64,000 nucleotides of DNA from Achromobacter seleniivolatilans (GTDB lineage: Bacteria; Pseudomonadota; Gammaproteobacteria; Burkholderiales; Burkholderiaceae_B), in assembly GCF_030864005.1 (NCBI RefSeq), contig NZ_CP132977.1, positions 121,774-185,773 of the forward strand, read 5' to 3'. The translations under genes and the position numbers were made by a program. This document shows positions 1 to 7,911 of this stretch, piece after piece (positions within the stretch are counted from its first letter, which is position 1; each line of letters begins with the position of its first letter). The notes beneath the pieces are model-generated. The model searched no databases, was not told where the DNA came from, and saw only the letters and a program-made list of their open reading frames with translations.

Positions 1-1
1 C

Positions 2-916
2 AATTCGGATAGTTCGTCTGAAACCATCGCGTTAATGCTGACGAACAAGTATGGCTCGCCGCGACTCGTTCGTGTACCAACGTCGGAACTTGTCAGCAAC
101 CCGTATGGCGCGCGGAAGCTCTACACGCCGCAGGCGGTGGAGGAAATGTCCAGTTGGCTGCGCGAAGACGGTCAGTTGGCCTACTTGATCGGCACGGAGC
201 GTGATGGTCGCTTTGTGGTGATCGATGGCGAAACACGCAAGCTCGGTGCGCCCGGTGCGGGCCTGACCACGATGGGGATGCAAGTCTTCGAGAATGTGAG
301 CGACGAAGACCTCTACCTCTTGTCGTTCAAATCGAATGATCGGCGGAACGGGCAGACAGCGCTCGACAATGCGCTGGCATGGCGCCAGTTGTTGGATGCC
401 AAGATTTTTGACAGCGAAGCTAGCCTGGCCGCGAAGTTGTCCCAAGCTGGGCAGGCAAAGGGCTATAACGCCTCTCAAATCAACAAGACCCTGGCCATCC
501 TGGAACTTGACGAGCCTTGCCTCGCAGTCGTTCGTCAGCACCCCTCCGTGTTCAAGGTATCAGTGCTTTATGAGCTGGTGCAATTGCAGAAAGTGGCTCC
601 GAGTCGCGTCGTCATGGAGCAGGTCGAGAAGGTATTGAGTGAACAGACCAGCCGGCAAGCGATCATTAATCTCCGTGAACGATACAACGCGAGCGGCGCA
701 GCACCTAAAAAGCCACGGCACAACTCACGTCAGTACCCGCTGGAGGTAGGGCAGGGGGATCATGCCCGGTCCGTTGGCTTCATCAAGGAATGGGACGCCG
801 GGCGCGTGCAACTGGATATCACCCTGCCGAACAAAGCGAATGCGGGCGTACTTGTGGCAGAGCTTCGTAAGCGTCTTGCAGAGCTTTTGGAAGGCGGGGT
901 CGGTGAAGGAGCATAG
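2..916 (+). CDS. parB: ParB-like plasmid partition protein, 5' end outside window
   Basis: Centromere-binding partition protein, expected to work with a ParA ATPase that would lie just left of the window. The frame is open to the left edge, so the ATG at 35 is probably internal. The N-terminal part has the ParB/Spo0J nuclease-like layout: a VPTSEL segment, the ARKLY segment, then VIDGETRKLGA, equivalent to the G-E-R-R box. The middle (about residues 100-200 of the visible part) is helical and fits the HTH domain, with a KGYNASQINKTLAIL helix pair. It sits directly upstream of the iteron origin, the usual par-rep arrangement. Family call is fairly sure; the exact start is unknown. Confidence 0.8.
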   Translation, partial: NSDSSSETIALMLTNKYGSPRLVRVPTSELVSNPYGARKLYTPQAVEEMSSWLREDGQLAYLIGTERDGRFVVIDGETRKLGAPGAGLTTMGMQVFENVSDEDLYLLSFKSNDRRNGQTALDNALAWRQLLDAKIFDSEASLAAKLSQAGQAKGYNASQINKTLAILELDEPCLAVVRQHPSVFKVSVLYELVQLQKVAPSRVVMEQVEKVLSEQTSRQAIINLRERYNASGAAPKKPRHNSRQYPLEVGQGDHARSVGFIKEWDAGRVQLDITLPNKANAGVLVAELRKRLAELLEGGVGEGA

Positions 917-928
917 GTTTGAGGCTTT

Positions 929-1825
929 AGGTGAGGTCTTCCAGGGACCGTGAGCTCCGGGGTCGCCTTTGCTCCAGGCTGGCGGCCATGGGCTTGCGGA
1001 TCCATCCTATGGATACGGGGTTTGGGGTACGGTTTACGACCAGAGTACGCGCCAGGTCCCGTTGAGAGAAATTAAATATAAAACCCTAGTTAAAACCCTT
1101 AAAACAGTTAAGCAATGAATTTCTTGAATTAAATCAATTGCTTATCTGGCTTTAGGTGAGGCGTTACAGGGACAAAGGTGAGTACTTACAGGGTCTTTGG
1201 TGAGCAATGTCGGGGAGGTCTGGGCTTGGTCAGTGAGACATTGCGGGAAGCATGGTGAGTGGATACGGGAGTGTTCGCGCTATAGGTGAGGCAACGCAGG
1301 AACCTGAAAGGTGAGACGTTTCGGGGAATGACTTCCGGCAGCGCTGGATGGCAAAGGTGAGCTTCCACAGGGAGTCAATGTCATTCACGGGCAATTAATG
1401 TAAGTCATTGATATATAGAGGATTTTCCAATTCCCAACGCGAAAACAGGTGCTGTGATGGACATGGGTCCTTCCCTGAGGGTGACGCAAAGGTGAGTCAT
1501 TACGGGAAGAGCTGCACGGGCACATACGCGCTTACGGTGAGACTCGACGGGGACCGTTATGCACATGGATGGCCGCTAGAGAGTTGATTTAGAAGAAAAA
1601 AGGCCGACAAGCCACTTCTTGATTTTCACCCTTGCCGCCCAAAGGTGAGGTGCTACGGGAAGGCGTCCTAGCTTACAGGGGACCCACCTCGCGGCCTTAT
1701 TCAAAGGTGAGGGGAAGCAGGGACCGCACCATAGGTGAGTAAATCCGGGGACCGCGCTCTTCCAAAGGTGAGTCGTTACGGGAAAGGCCCCCATACGCCT
1801 GTCGAACCGCCTAACGAAAGGTGAA
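929..1825 (+). repeat. Rep-binding iterons, about 16 direct copies
   Basis: The core AGGTGAG or a one-base variant begins at 929, 1154, 1176, 1198, 1231, 1253, 1284, 1309, 1355, 1490, 1535, 1643, 1705, 1733, 1766 and 1819. The fuller consensus is roughly AAAGGTGAG-N3-TTACGGGA. Several neighbours are exactly 22 bp apart (1154/1176/1198 and 1231/1253), about two helical turns, as expected for an initiator binding one DNA face. A stray copy lies at 3364, after rep. These are seen directly; Rep binding is inferred. Confidence 0.85.
1066..1145. other. AT-rich segment, probable DNA unwinding element
   Basis: A markedly AT-rich block lies within a GC-rich plasmid, with AATTAAATATAAAACC at its left and GAATTAAATCAATTGC at its right. 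It sits between the first isolated iteron (929) and the dense array. Position and composition fit the melting site of an iteron origin. Confidence 0.6.
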
Positions 1826-1843
1826 GCCTACAGTTGCAATGAG

Positions 1844-1852
1844 CTCACCTTT
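1844..1852 (-). promoter_or_regulatory. Inverted iteron upstream of rep, probable autorepressor site
   Basis: CTCACCTTT is the iteron core in reverse orientation, about 20 bp after the last direct iteron and 33 bp before the first possible rep start. Rep_3 initiators commonly repress their own gene as dimers on inverted iteron half-sites, so this is a likely operator. Confidence 0.5.
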
Positions 1853-1884
1853 CTACGACACTATGCGGCAATTCCCCCATTTTT

Positions 1885-3330
1885 TTGAGCCAGGCTGCAG
1901 ACCTCATGGCTTCTTCGAACAGCCGGGCGCGACGTGCCCCGAAGGCCCCGAAAGGCGGCGACCCGTCGCCGGTCGTGCAAGGGCAGATCGTGGTCTTCGA
2001 AGGCGAAGACGACGATAGGACACTGAAAAAGTCGAATGACACGATCGCTGTGCGCGTGGAGCGCGGCGGTCTGTCCTCCCTTGGGCGCAAGGTGTTCAAC
2101 GTGCTGATCTATCATGCCCAGCAGTTGGGCGAGCCAGGGACGACGGGACCGACAGAAGTACGGAATCACTCCAAGTACTTCTGGATCCCCCTTCGGGACG
2201 TCGTGGCGGACACGCGATACAACAGCAATGACACTGACTTGCTGAAGCAGCAGATCGACGAACTGCAAGATGTACGCGTCAAGATTGAAGGTCAGAAGCA
2301 ATACACGTCTGAGCGCCTTCTGTCGTCCGCGACGCTGTACAACCCCAACGGGTTGAACGCTCGTGGGGGCATTGTCTGGCTTGGATATGCATTCCCACCC
2401 GAGATCTCCTCCGAGATGTTGCGGCCGATGCAGTACACGAAGCTCTCGCTTTATTACTTGACCAGCTTGCGTACCAACGGTGGCATGGCTCTGTACGAGA
2501 TCTGCCGCCGTTATTTGACTAATCCAAGCAAACTTACGAGTCGGCAGTCTGTCCAGTGGTGGTATCAAGTCCTGACGGGAAATCCTGCGTCCGCTGAGGT
2601 GCCCGAATACAAGTACTTTAAGCGCGACACGTTGCTGAAGGCTATTCGCGAAGTAAATGACGTCACTGACCTGATCGTTGAGCTGATCGAGTTCAAGGAG
2701 GGCAGGAGAGTTGCTGAACTGCAATTCTCTGTCGATAGGAAGGCTCAGGAGCCGTTGCAGTTGTCAGCCCCGGCGGTTGACTCCGCAGCCCACTTGGCGC
2801 GTCTGATGTCTCTTGGGATCACTCAGGCCGATGCTCTGGGATACATTGGAGATACAGACGAAGGCAAGCTGATTGCGACCCTGGAGCTCGTCGAGAAACG
2901 GATTGGGAACAAGCAGCTCGCGCCGGTGGGATCTCCGGCGGCTTACTTCCATCAAGCATTGCGTGGCTCGTACGCGCCGCCGCAGGACGTTGCCAAGGTG
3001 ACACATCGGGATCGCGGCCGGACAGCGCCCCCAGAAGTAAATCTTCAAGAGTTGAAGCTTCGATTCCTGACTGCGCGTTCGCAAGAGGCAATCGGGTATG
3101 TTGGGGAAATCGACGCTGATCAACGTAACGAACTCCTCGAACGATTCAAGGAAAGTCGAGCGTTCCAATCCCTTCATCCTTCCGCAAAGAAGACCTTGGA
3201 GCCGGGGCGCGATCCGTCTCCGATGGTCAAAACTTCCTTTGGAATGTGGGTGGCGCACGAGCTTTGGGGTGAACCCGCTGAACAGGATCTGTACGCCTTC
3301 GGGTTGAGAGAAATGACGGGAGCCGCGTGA
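1885..3330 (+). CDS. rep: Rep_3-family plasmid replication initiator
   Basis: Initiator that binds the iterons just upstream and opens the origin. Of up to 481 residues, about 45-290 form the two winged-helix domains of the Rep_3 (RepB/RepE) superfamily. Visible hallmarks are the KSNDTIAVRVERG lead, LSSLGRKVFNVLIYHAQ helix, SLYYLTSLRTNGGMALYEICRRY block and KYFKRDTLLKAIREVND in the second winged helix. The C-terminal 190 residues are an extension of unknown role. Start is TTG at 1885 or, more likely, ATG at 1906; neither has a strong ribosome site. The flanking array and the inverted iteron suggest autoregulation. Family assignment is confident. Confidence 0.9.
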   Translation: MSQAADLMASSNSRARRAPKAPKGGDPSPVVQGQIVVFEGEDDDRTLKKSNDTIAVRVERGGLSSLGRKVFNVLIYHAQQLGEPGTTGPTEVRNHSKYFWIPLRDVVADTRYNSNDTDLLKQQIDELQDVRVKIEGQKQYTSERLLSSATLYNPNGLNARGGIVWLGYAFPPEISSEMLRPMQYTKLSLYYLTSLRTNGGMALYEICRRYLTNPSKLTSRQSVQWWYQVLTGNPASAEVPEYKYFKRDTLLKAIREVNDVTDLIVELIEFKEGRRVAELQFSVDRKAQEPLQLSAPAVDSAAHLARLMSLGITQADALGYIGDTDEGKLIATLELVEKRIGNKQLAPVGSPAAYFHQALRGSYAPPQDVAKVTHRDRGRTAPPEVNLQELKLRFLTARSQEAIGYVGEIDADQRNELLERFKESRAFQSLHPSAKKTLEPGRDPSPMVKTSFGMWVAHELWGEPAEQDLYAFGLREMTGAA

Positions 3331-3466
3331 GCGGGCTTGGGCATTTTGGTCAGCTAGGTCCAAAGGTGAGCAGTTACAGGAACTCCGGGAGAGAGGTCGA
3401 ATTTCAATTTGGCCAGGCTGCAAAGCGCTCGCAGGGGGGGGACATAGCCGGTAGGACGGTTTGGGA

Positions 3467-4747
3467 ATGACGCTGATCGCAGACATCCACCGCGTGCTCG
3501 TTGACCACTGCACCCTTGTGGAAGACGAGAAGCAGTCTCGCGCGCTGCGGCAGCGTTACATCAGTCATGTCCAATCGGTGCTCGCGGACAGTCAATTGGG
3601 CCGCCGCACTCCTGCCGAGGTCTGGGCGCTTGGTTGGGACAAGCCCTTTTTTTCTAACGTACGGGCCGCGGTGGCGGAGCCAGCAGTGATTCTCGCCCGC
3701 CAATCTGGTCTGTTCGACAATGCGCGTGCGATCGCATCTCCAGAGTTTCTGGAAGACGGCGAGCTAGGCTCCCTGGCGCTGGACGGAATCAAGCGTGGCC
3801 AGCTCATTGGCGTGTGCAAGGCTGCACCTCGACTCCGCCGCGTTCAGTCCTATGCGCGTGCCGTTCCACAAATCACTGAAGCCGTTAACCTCTTCTACGA
3901 GGTCTGGGGATCTGGCTCCCATGGTGCTGAAGAGTTGCAGGCTCTTGCTGTGAGCGTCGCTGAGGACATTAGCGCTGGAGGGGGGGCCATTGGCAAAGTA
4001 GAGGGCTTCGGGTTCACTACCGCTTGCCACCTCTTGGCCGATCTCGGTCTTCCGGTGTTCAAACCCGACATATGGGTATGCCGTGTCGTTTCGGCTCTGC
4101 CAAGGGTGCGGGCAGAGATCCAGCGCGCCTGGAAGCTAGGAACTCGCCCGGTACCGTTTGACTTTCTTGAGAAGAAGATGGTCGGCCCTCGGGCTCCCGC
4201 AGCATACCGTCGTATTGTGCAGCCCGTATTGAATGCACTAGTTAGCGACGTGCAGCACTTGGAGATTGATGGCCTTCACCTGGCGCCGGCATTTCTTCGC
4301 GCGCGCTTCGTCGACTGGACGCTGGTGCATTTCGCCATATCGGCCAATGCAGAAATATCCGGCCTGGTGCGCCGGCCAGTAGATTTGCTGTGCGGCGCTG
4401 GTGAGGCGGCCGCACGGCCGCATCTGCATGCGCTTGCGCGCTGGCTTCGAGATGGTCAAGCTGCACACGAAGCGGGGAAAAAGCTCATTAGCGCAAAAAA
4501 AAGGCGGCGAGATGCCCAAGAATTTCCCGTTGCTTATAGCGCCCCCGCCGACCACGTTCTCATAGAACGCAGGGCACAAGAAGCATGGGCCGCATGGGAC
4601 GAGGCGTCGATCTCTAGTGCGTGGGAGTTCAATGTGCGCTTCCCTGATGACTTCGTACGGAATGATGACGCGACGAAATGGAGGTATATCCACGCAGCCC
4701 GGTCAGCGCGTAACGCAACATCTCAATCCAAGGAGCCGGCCGCGTGA
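3467..4747 (+). CDS. HhH-GPD (DNA glycosylase-like) protein
   Basis: A 426-residue protein with one recognisable segment at about 176-210. There KVEGFGFTTACHLL is followed by GLPVFKPDIWVCRVV, which matches the helix-hairpin-helix/GPD signature of base-excision glycosylases. The Asp in KPDIW is at the catalytic Asp position. The Lys that bifunctional enzymes carry in the hairpin is replaced by Thr, so a monofunctional glycosylase would be expected. The remaining domains are not recognised. ATG at 3467 is preferred over TTG at 3461 because AGGA lies about 10 bp upstream. Its stop overlaps the next gene's GTG, so it heads a coupled operon. Activity and substrate are unknown. Confidence 0.6.
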   Translation: MTLIADIHRVLVDHCTLVEDEKQSRALRQRYISHVQSVLADSQLGRRTPAEVWALGWDKPFFSNVRAAVAEPAVILARQSGLFDNARAIASPEFLEDGELGSLALDGIKRGQLIGVCKAAPRLRRVQSYARAVPQITEAVNLFYEVWGSGSHGAEELQALAVSVAEDISAGGGAIGKVEGFGFTTACHLLADLGLPVFKPDIWVCRVVSALPRVRAEIQRAWKLGTRPVPFDFLEKKMVGPRAPAAYRRIVQPVLNALVSDVQHLEIDGLHLAPAFLRARFVDWTLVHFAISANAEISGLVRRPVDLLCGAGEAAARPHLHALARWLRDGQAAHEAGKKLISAKKRRRDAQEFPVAYSAPADHVLIERRAQEAWAAWDEASISSAWEFNVRFPDDFVRNDDATKWRYIHAARSARNATSQSKEPAA

Positions 4748-5199
4748 GCGGTTGTCGAAGAATGAGTCCTGAACAGCGCGTCGCTATCGCCAATTTTTTC
4801 GAAGCAGTCCAACAGTTAGAGGTACTCAAGGTAATTCGATCATCGAGATTTCTAGGCGACCTCGGCGAATTCTTGTGTGCGGACTCGCTTGGTATCGCGC
4901 TTGTTGACGAGCTCCGCTTGCCCGGCCATGACGGCACACACGAAGGTAAGCGGGTCCAGGTGAAGTTCAACAACTCAGTCGCGGGGAACAATATCAATGT
5001 TGGAAATCCCGAGCATTACGACGAGCTAATTGTCGTGTTGGGCCCAAAAAGCAAGCTGCGAGAAGCAGATCACAAGCCAGATGAGTTTCGGTTCTATCGG
5101 TTTTCTAGTGAAGCCGTAAAACAGTGGCGTGGGCCCAGCCAAGGCTACTACTGCGCGAAGCTGACGATTCGGAACTGTGCGAACAAGGCCGTGTTGTAA
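4744..5199 (+). CDS. Restriction-endonuclease-like protein (PD-(D/E)XK fold)
   Basis: A 151-residue protein whose GTG start overlaps the preceding stop (GTGA), implying translational coupling. FLGDLGEFL at 36-44 is followed by HDGTHEGKRVQVKF at 62-75, the layout of PD-(D/E)XK nucleases (E42, D63, Q72-V-K74), with Gln in place of the usual acidic residue as in some Mrr-like families. The strand YDELIVVLGP follows, as expected for the core sheet. It is similar in style to DUF6998-type restriction-like proteins. Cleavage is inferred from the fold only. Confidence 0.5.
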   Translation: MSGCRRMSPEQRVAIANFFEAVQQLEVLKVIRSSRFLGDLGEFLCADSLGIALVDELRLPGHDGTHEGKRVQVKFNNSVAGNNINVGNPEHYDELIVVLGPKSKLREADHKPDEFRFYRFSSEAVKQWRGPSQGYYCAKLTIRNCANKAVL

Positions 5200-5210
5200 G
5201 GGTGAGGAGG

Positions 5211-6080
5211 GTGTCAGCGACGATTGCACGCCCGTTGGATGGTGCCAATGCGCTTGCGTACGCGCCAAAGATTTTTGATTTTGGAGGCTCTGTGAGTGCT
5301 GGCGTTGCGTGGTGGGAGAAAACCGTTGAGTACATGTTTGTGCTCAAACATTTGGGCAGTGGCGTCGCTCTGCCGTTCGCAGGTGTGCCGGAGAAGAACT
5401 GGGGTGATCTTTTGCTGGGGGGGTTGGGTGGTCTATGCCTCATTGAGTTCAAACGCACACGTGCCGAAATACCTTCCGAGTTCAATAAATATCCGATGTT
5501 TCTCGTTCCGAAGCATCCGCAAGTTCGTGGGGGAGTCGCTCGGCGGCCTGACTTAGAGAACAAGGACTTCCGTGAAGCGTTCCAAGGCGCCTTCCAAGAA
5601 TTGGTGACTGCACACTCCGAGATGCTTCCTGAAGAGCAGCTCGGGCAGATCCGTGACTTTGCTGAGAAGGGACATCAGTTCGTTTTCGGCCAAGCGGATC
5701 GTGCGGGCTTCGTTTTGCGCTGCACGCCATACGCCTCAATCGCAGAGGAAAAGGATGTGCCTCAGTGCCCGCCGAGGGAATGGGGAACGGATTGCAAGAC
5801 CATAGCCTACTATCTCCATTTCCTCGCGCAATTGCGGGCGTCGCCTCAGGTAGAGAACGAAGGCCGACAGTCCGGTAGCAGTGCGATGGGCGTGGTGATG
5901 GGTGTAACGTCGACTGGGGTGGTGGTGATACCGGCGCGCGCCTTCCTTCACCTGGCGAGGACACACAAACTTGTACCGGCTGTAGGACCGGCGCCGGCGT
6001 CAAGCCCCGCCCCCGTCCCAATCGGACCATCCCTAGGCCCAACGGGGACAAGTGCGCCCAGATCCCGTCCTAGATCCTAG
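5211..6080 (+). CDS. PD-(D/E)XK nuclease-like protein
   Basis: About 289 residues; third gene of the 3467-6080 operon. Candidate starts are GTG 5202, GTG 5211 and TTG 5232; AGGAGG at 5205-5210 lies close to all of them, so the start is uncertain. The key segment WGDLLLGGLGGLCLIEFKR gives D66 and E79-F-K81, a good nuclease active-site pattern, with an E upstream (WWEKTVEYMF). The last 50 residues are a low-complexity Pro/Ala/Gly tail. The function is probably tied to the two upstream genes, perhaps restriction or repair; no close family is recognised. Confidence 0.5.
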   Translation: MSATIARPLDGANALAYAPKIFDFGGSVSAGVAWWEKTVEYMFVLKHLGSGVALPFAGVPEKNWGDLLLGGLGGLCLIEFKRTRAEIPSEFNKYPMFLVPKHPQVRGGVARRPDLENKDFREAFQGAFQELVTAHSEMLPEEQLGQIRDFAEKGHQFVFGQADRAGFVLRCTPYASIAEEKDVPQCPPREWGTDCKTIAYYLHFLAQLRASPQVENEGRQSGSSAMGVVMGVTSTGVVVIPARAFLHLARTHKLVPAVGPAPASSPAPVPIGPSLGPTGTSAPRSRPRS

Positions 6081-6152
6081 AAGCGTCCAGCAGAGGGGAG
6101 GGGGACGAGCCATCAATGGGATGTACGCAGCTGCGGTGGTAGCGCCAGCCAT

Positions 6153-6446
6153 TTAGCGAGGTGCCATCCCCTTCCTTAGTTTGTCGGGCGGTTCCATCAT
6201 TTCCTGGACATCTCGGTCGCGCTCGATCACGCATGGCTCATCCCGGAGTCCGTTCATGAAATCATCGTAGAGGCAGCCCGTGATGCCGGCTGGACGCTTG
6301 AAGTCGTCTGATAGCTGATGGGCGCGCAGCAGGACCGAACGCATCCGCTTGACCTCCCATAACAGGGCGATCACGTCGGGATTCCAGGGCTGACGCTCGC
6401 GGATTGCCCGGAGGTCGGCGTGGGTGAGGGGGGCTTTGAACGGCAT
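6153..6446 (-). CDS. Small protein of unknown function under a LexA-like site
   Basis: A 97-residue, charged, helical protein beginning MPFKAPLTHADLRAIRERQ and carrying LLWEVKRMRSVLLRAHQL. No family is recognised. The ATG at 6446 is preferred because a LexA-like palindrome lies at 6455-6476. On this strand TTGTCC and TACAGT are 17 bp apart within and beside that palindrome. This would start the transcript only a few bases before the ATG, so the mRNA may be almost leaderless; no Shine-Dalgarno is visible. Damage-inducible expression is inferred. Confidence 0.5.
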   Translation of the reverse strand: MPFKAPLTHADLRAIRERQPWNPDVIALLWEVKRMRSVLLRAHQLSDDFKRPAGITGCLYDDFMNGLRDEPCVIERDRDVQEMMEPPDKLRKGMAPR

Positions 6447-6454
6447 GGTCGAAA

Positions 6455-6476
6455 ACACTGTACAGATATCCAGTGT
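6455..6476. promoter_or_regulatory. LexA-like SOS box
   Basis: ACACTG-N10-CAGTGT is a perfect 6-bp inverted repeat. The inner CTGTACAGATATCCAG is close to the CTGT-N8-ACAG LexA consensus with one mismatch in the right half. It overlaps the predicted -10 of the minus-strand gene starting at 6446. Confidence 0.55.
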
Positions 6477-6484
6477 AATGGACA

Positions 6485-6511
6485 ACAAAAAGGGCCGGAA
6501 GCCCCGGCCCA
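6485..6511 (-). terminator. Rho-independent terminator
   Basis: On the minus strand GGGCCGG-GGCTT-CCGGCCC forms a perfect 7-bp GC stem with a 5-base loop and runs into TTTTTG. It lies just downstream of the small gene ending at 6520 and separates it from the LexA-box gene. Confidence 0.8.
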
Positions 6512-6519
6512 ATTGCGTG

Positions 6520-6723
6520 TCAATGCTGCGTGTCGCTGGGAGTGCGTCTGGTTTCCTGGAACGCGCGCCAACCCGCTTCCCACGCCTCCACTTTCACCCG
6601 CCAAGCGTGCACTGGCACCTTGCTATGCGCAGGAAGCTGATCAAGACGAAAGAACGGGCATTCAAGCAGGCTATGCCCCTGCGAAGCAGCCTGCGCGCCC
6701 TGTTTGCGGATCTCATCGAGCAT
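6520..6723 (-). CDS. CrpP/Rmf-like small protein
   Basis: A 67-residue protein with the layout of the small CrpP / ribosome-modulation-factor-like family: GAQAASQGHSLLECPF near residues 9-24, then EAWEAGWRAFQE near 47-58. Such proteins are frequent on plasmids and integrative elements; claims of a phosphotransferase role for CrpP are disputed, and Rmf binds ribosomes. It lies 100 bp downstream of the SRAP gene on the same strand and ends at a perfect terminator, which supports this strand over the overlapping plus-strand frame. Similarity judged by eye. Confidence 0.5.
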   Translation of the reverse strand: MLDEIRKQGAQAASQGHSLLECPFFRLDQLPAHSKVPVHAWRVKVEAWEAGWRAFQETRRTPSDTQH

Positions 6724-6823
6724 TTCAATGACTCCGGACCGAACGGTGAGCTGCCAGTGTCGCGCTCGGCATTTCCGACGTCAAAAACCTTTACGGCGCG
6801 AAACACTGTTTCCGAATTTGTCG

Positions 6824-7489
6824 CTATTTCTGCGGAGTGGCAATTAGCCTGTCGGCTGGGTAGGGCACGAGAAAGTCTCGGGTAGCGTCGGCCGGCGCCG
6901 TCAGCCAGTCGCCGTAGGCGCCCTCTGGCAGGATGACGACCATTCGCTTTTCCTTTCCGGCCTGGTGGTAGTCGCGGAACAGCGGATCATCGTCCGCATT
7001 GATGGTTAGCATTGTGTAGCTCTCTTGGAGGTGGCCGGCTGAGTCGCGCCAGCGATCCCAGAGGCCGGCAATGCCCATCGGCGCACCGTCTACGCGGGTA
7101 AAGCGAGTGGCCACTGCGGCGCCAGATCGCCAGTCGGGCTCGAAAATGGCGTCAGCCGGGATGATGCAGTGCTGCGCCCGGCGCCAGGCATTGCCGAAAG
7201 TGAAGGACTTGGGCGCCGTCTCGCTTCGCGCGTTGAAGGTTGACAGCTTGCCCGCCTTGTCCAGGCCGTCGGGCTTCGTCATTGCGCTGATCAGGCCCCA
7301 GCGCCCCACACTGGCTTCGCGCTCCGGCACTGCCTCGTCGCCCGTGTCATGCTCCACCGGCCGACGCACGAACACGCCCTGGTAGCGCGGCCACATGTCG
7401 TACTTGCCGAGTGGGGCCGGCTTCTCGCGCACGCCGAACTTCTTGAGCAGCAAGTCGGCGTCCTTCAAGGTCTGGTAATGGCTACACAT
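6824..7489 (-). CDS. SRAP domain protein (HMCES/YedK-like abasic-site protein)
   Basis: Covalently traps abasic sites in single-stranded DNA through an N-terminal cysteine. The start is set at the MCSHYQ methionine so that, after Met removal, Cys2 is the new N-terminus. Conserved residues are all present: Cys2, N-A-R-S-E-T at 86-91 (Asn86), IIPADAIFEPDW at 109-120 (Glu117), AGLWDRW at 141-147, and His175 in the DYHQAGKEKRMVVIL segment. Length (221) is normal. The longer frame upstream of this Met has no family support. The neighbourhood includes a glycosylase-like gene and a LexA-like box, consistent with DNA damage handling. Confidence 0.9.
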   Translation of the reverse strand: MCSHYQTLKDADLLLKKFGVREKPAPLGKYDMWPRYQGVFVRRPVEHDTGDEAVPEREASVGRWGLISAMTKPDGLDKAGKLSTFNARSETAPKSFTFGNAWRRAQHCIIPADAIFEPDWRSGAAVATRFTRVDGAPMGIAGLWDRWRDSAGHLQESYTMLTINADDDPLFRDYHQAGKEKRMVVILPEGAYGDWLTAPADATRDFLVPYPADRLIATPQK

Positions 7490-7653
7490 CGCAAATAATT
7501 CCCTGAGAGGCGCCAAAAGGGGGGAAGAGGCAACGCAAGCGATGTCCAGTGCCCCCTTTGAGTAGGCCGACGTGATATTTTGCACTAGCTGCAGGCGCGA
7601 CAGCGTCCGTAGACACGCACTGTTAATTGATGAACGCTTTCACCGGAGCATGT

Positions 7654-7911
7654 ATGCAGAGGATTGTCGATGTCTGGTCGAGTTTCAGCGACCATTGTGT
7701 CGGGGCACATTTCTGGCTGATGGAACGCACCTCCGCGCTCGTCTACCTGGCAATCGTGTTGGCTCCACTTATGGCCTTAAGACTGTACACGTCAGCTTGG
7801 ATTTGGGCGCCGGCATTTTTCGTGGTCCTCGCGCCGCTGATAGTTTTTTTCGCCTTTGTCATTTCCGCGGGTATGCGCGATGTGGCCTTGCGTAAGCGTT
7901 CTCGCATCTAA
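7654..7911 (+). CDS. Small membrane protein, unknown
   Basis: An 85-residue frame with two hydrophobic spans (SALVYLAIVLAPLMAL and WAPAFFVVLAPLIVFFAFV) and a basic tail (RDVALRKRSRI), a topology with the C-terminus likely cytoplasmic. ATG at 7654 has CGGAG 5 bp upstream; earlier in-frame starts exist at 7627 and 7630. An overlapping frame in another register is less protein-like. No family is recognised. Confidence 0.4.
   Translation: MQRIVDVWSSFSDHCVGAHFWLMERTSALVYLAIVLAPLMALRLYTSAWIWAPAFFVVLAPLIVFFAFVISAGMRDVALRKRSRI

Larger units (their letters stand above)
917..1884. other. Iteron-type origin of replication (oriV)
   Basis: This 968-bp gene-free stretch between parB and rep carries about 16 direct repeats with core AGGTGAG followed by a loose TTACGGGA tail, plus one inverted copy next to rep. 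It also holds an AT-rich segment. Repeat array, AT-rich segment and a Rep_3 initiator immediately downstream together define a typical iteron origin. I see no convincing DnaA box. Confidence 0.85.

Noticed and set aside
6424..6885. 153-residue plus-strand frame
   Set aside because: Opposes the CrpP/Rmf-like gene and a perfect minus-strand terminator, and has no family features.
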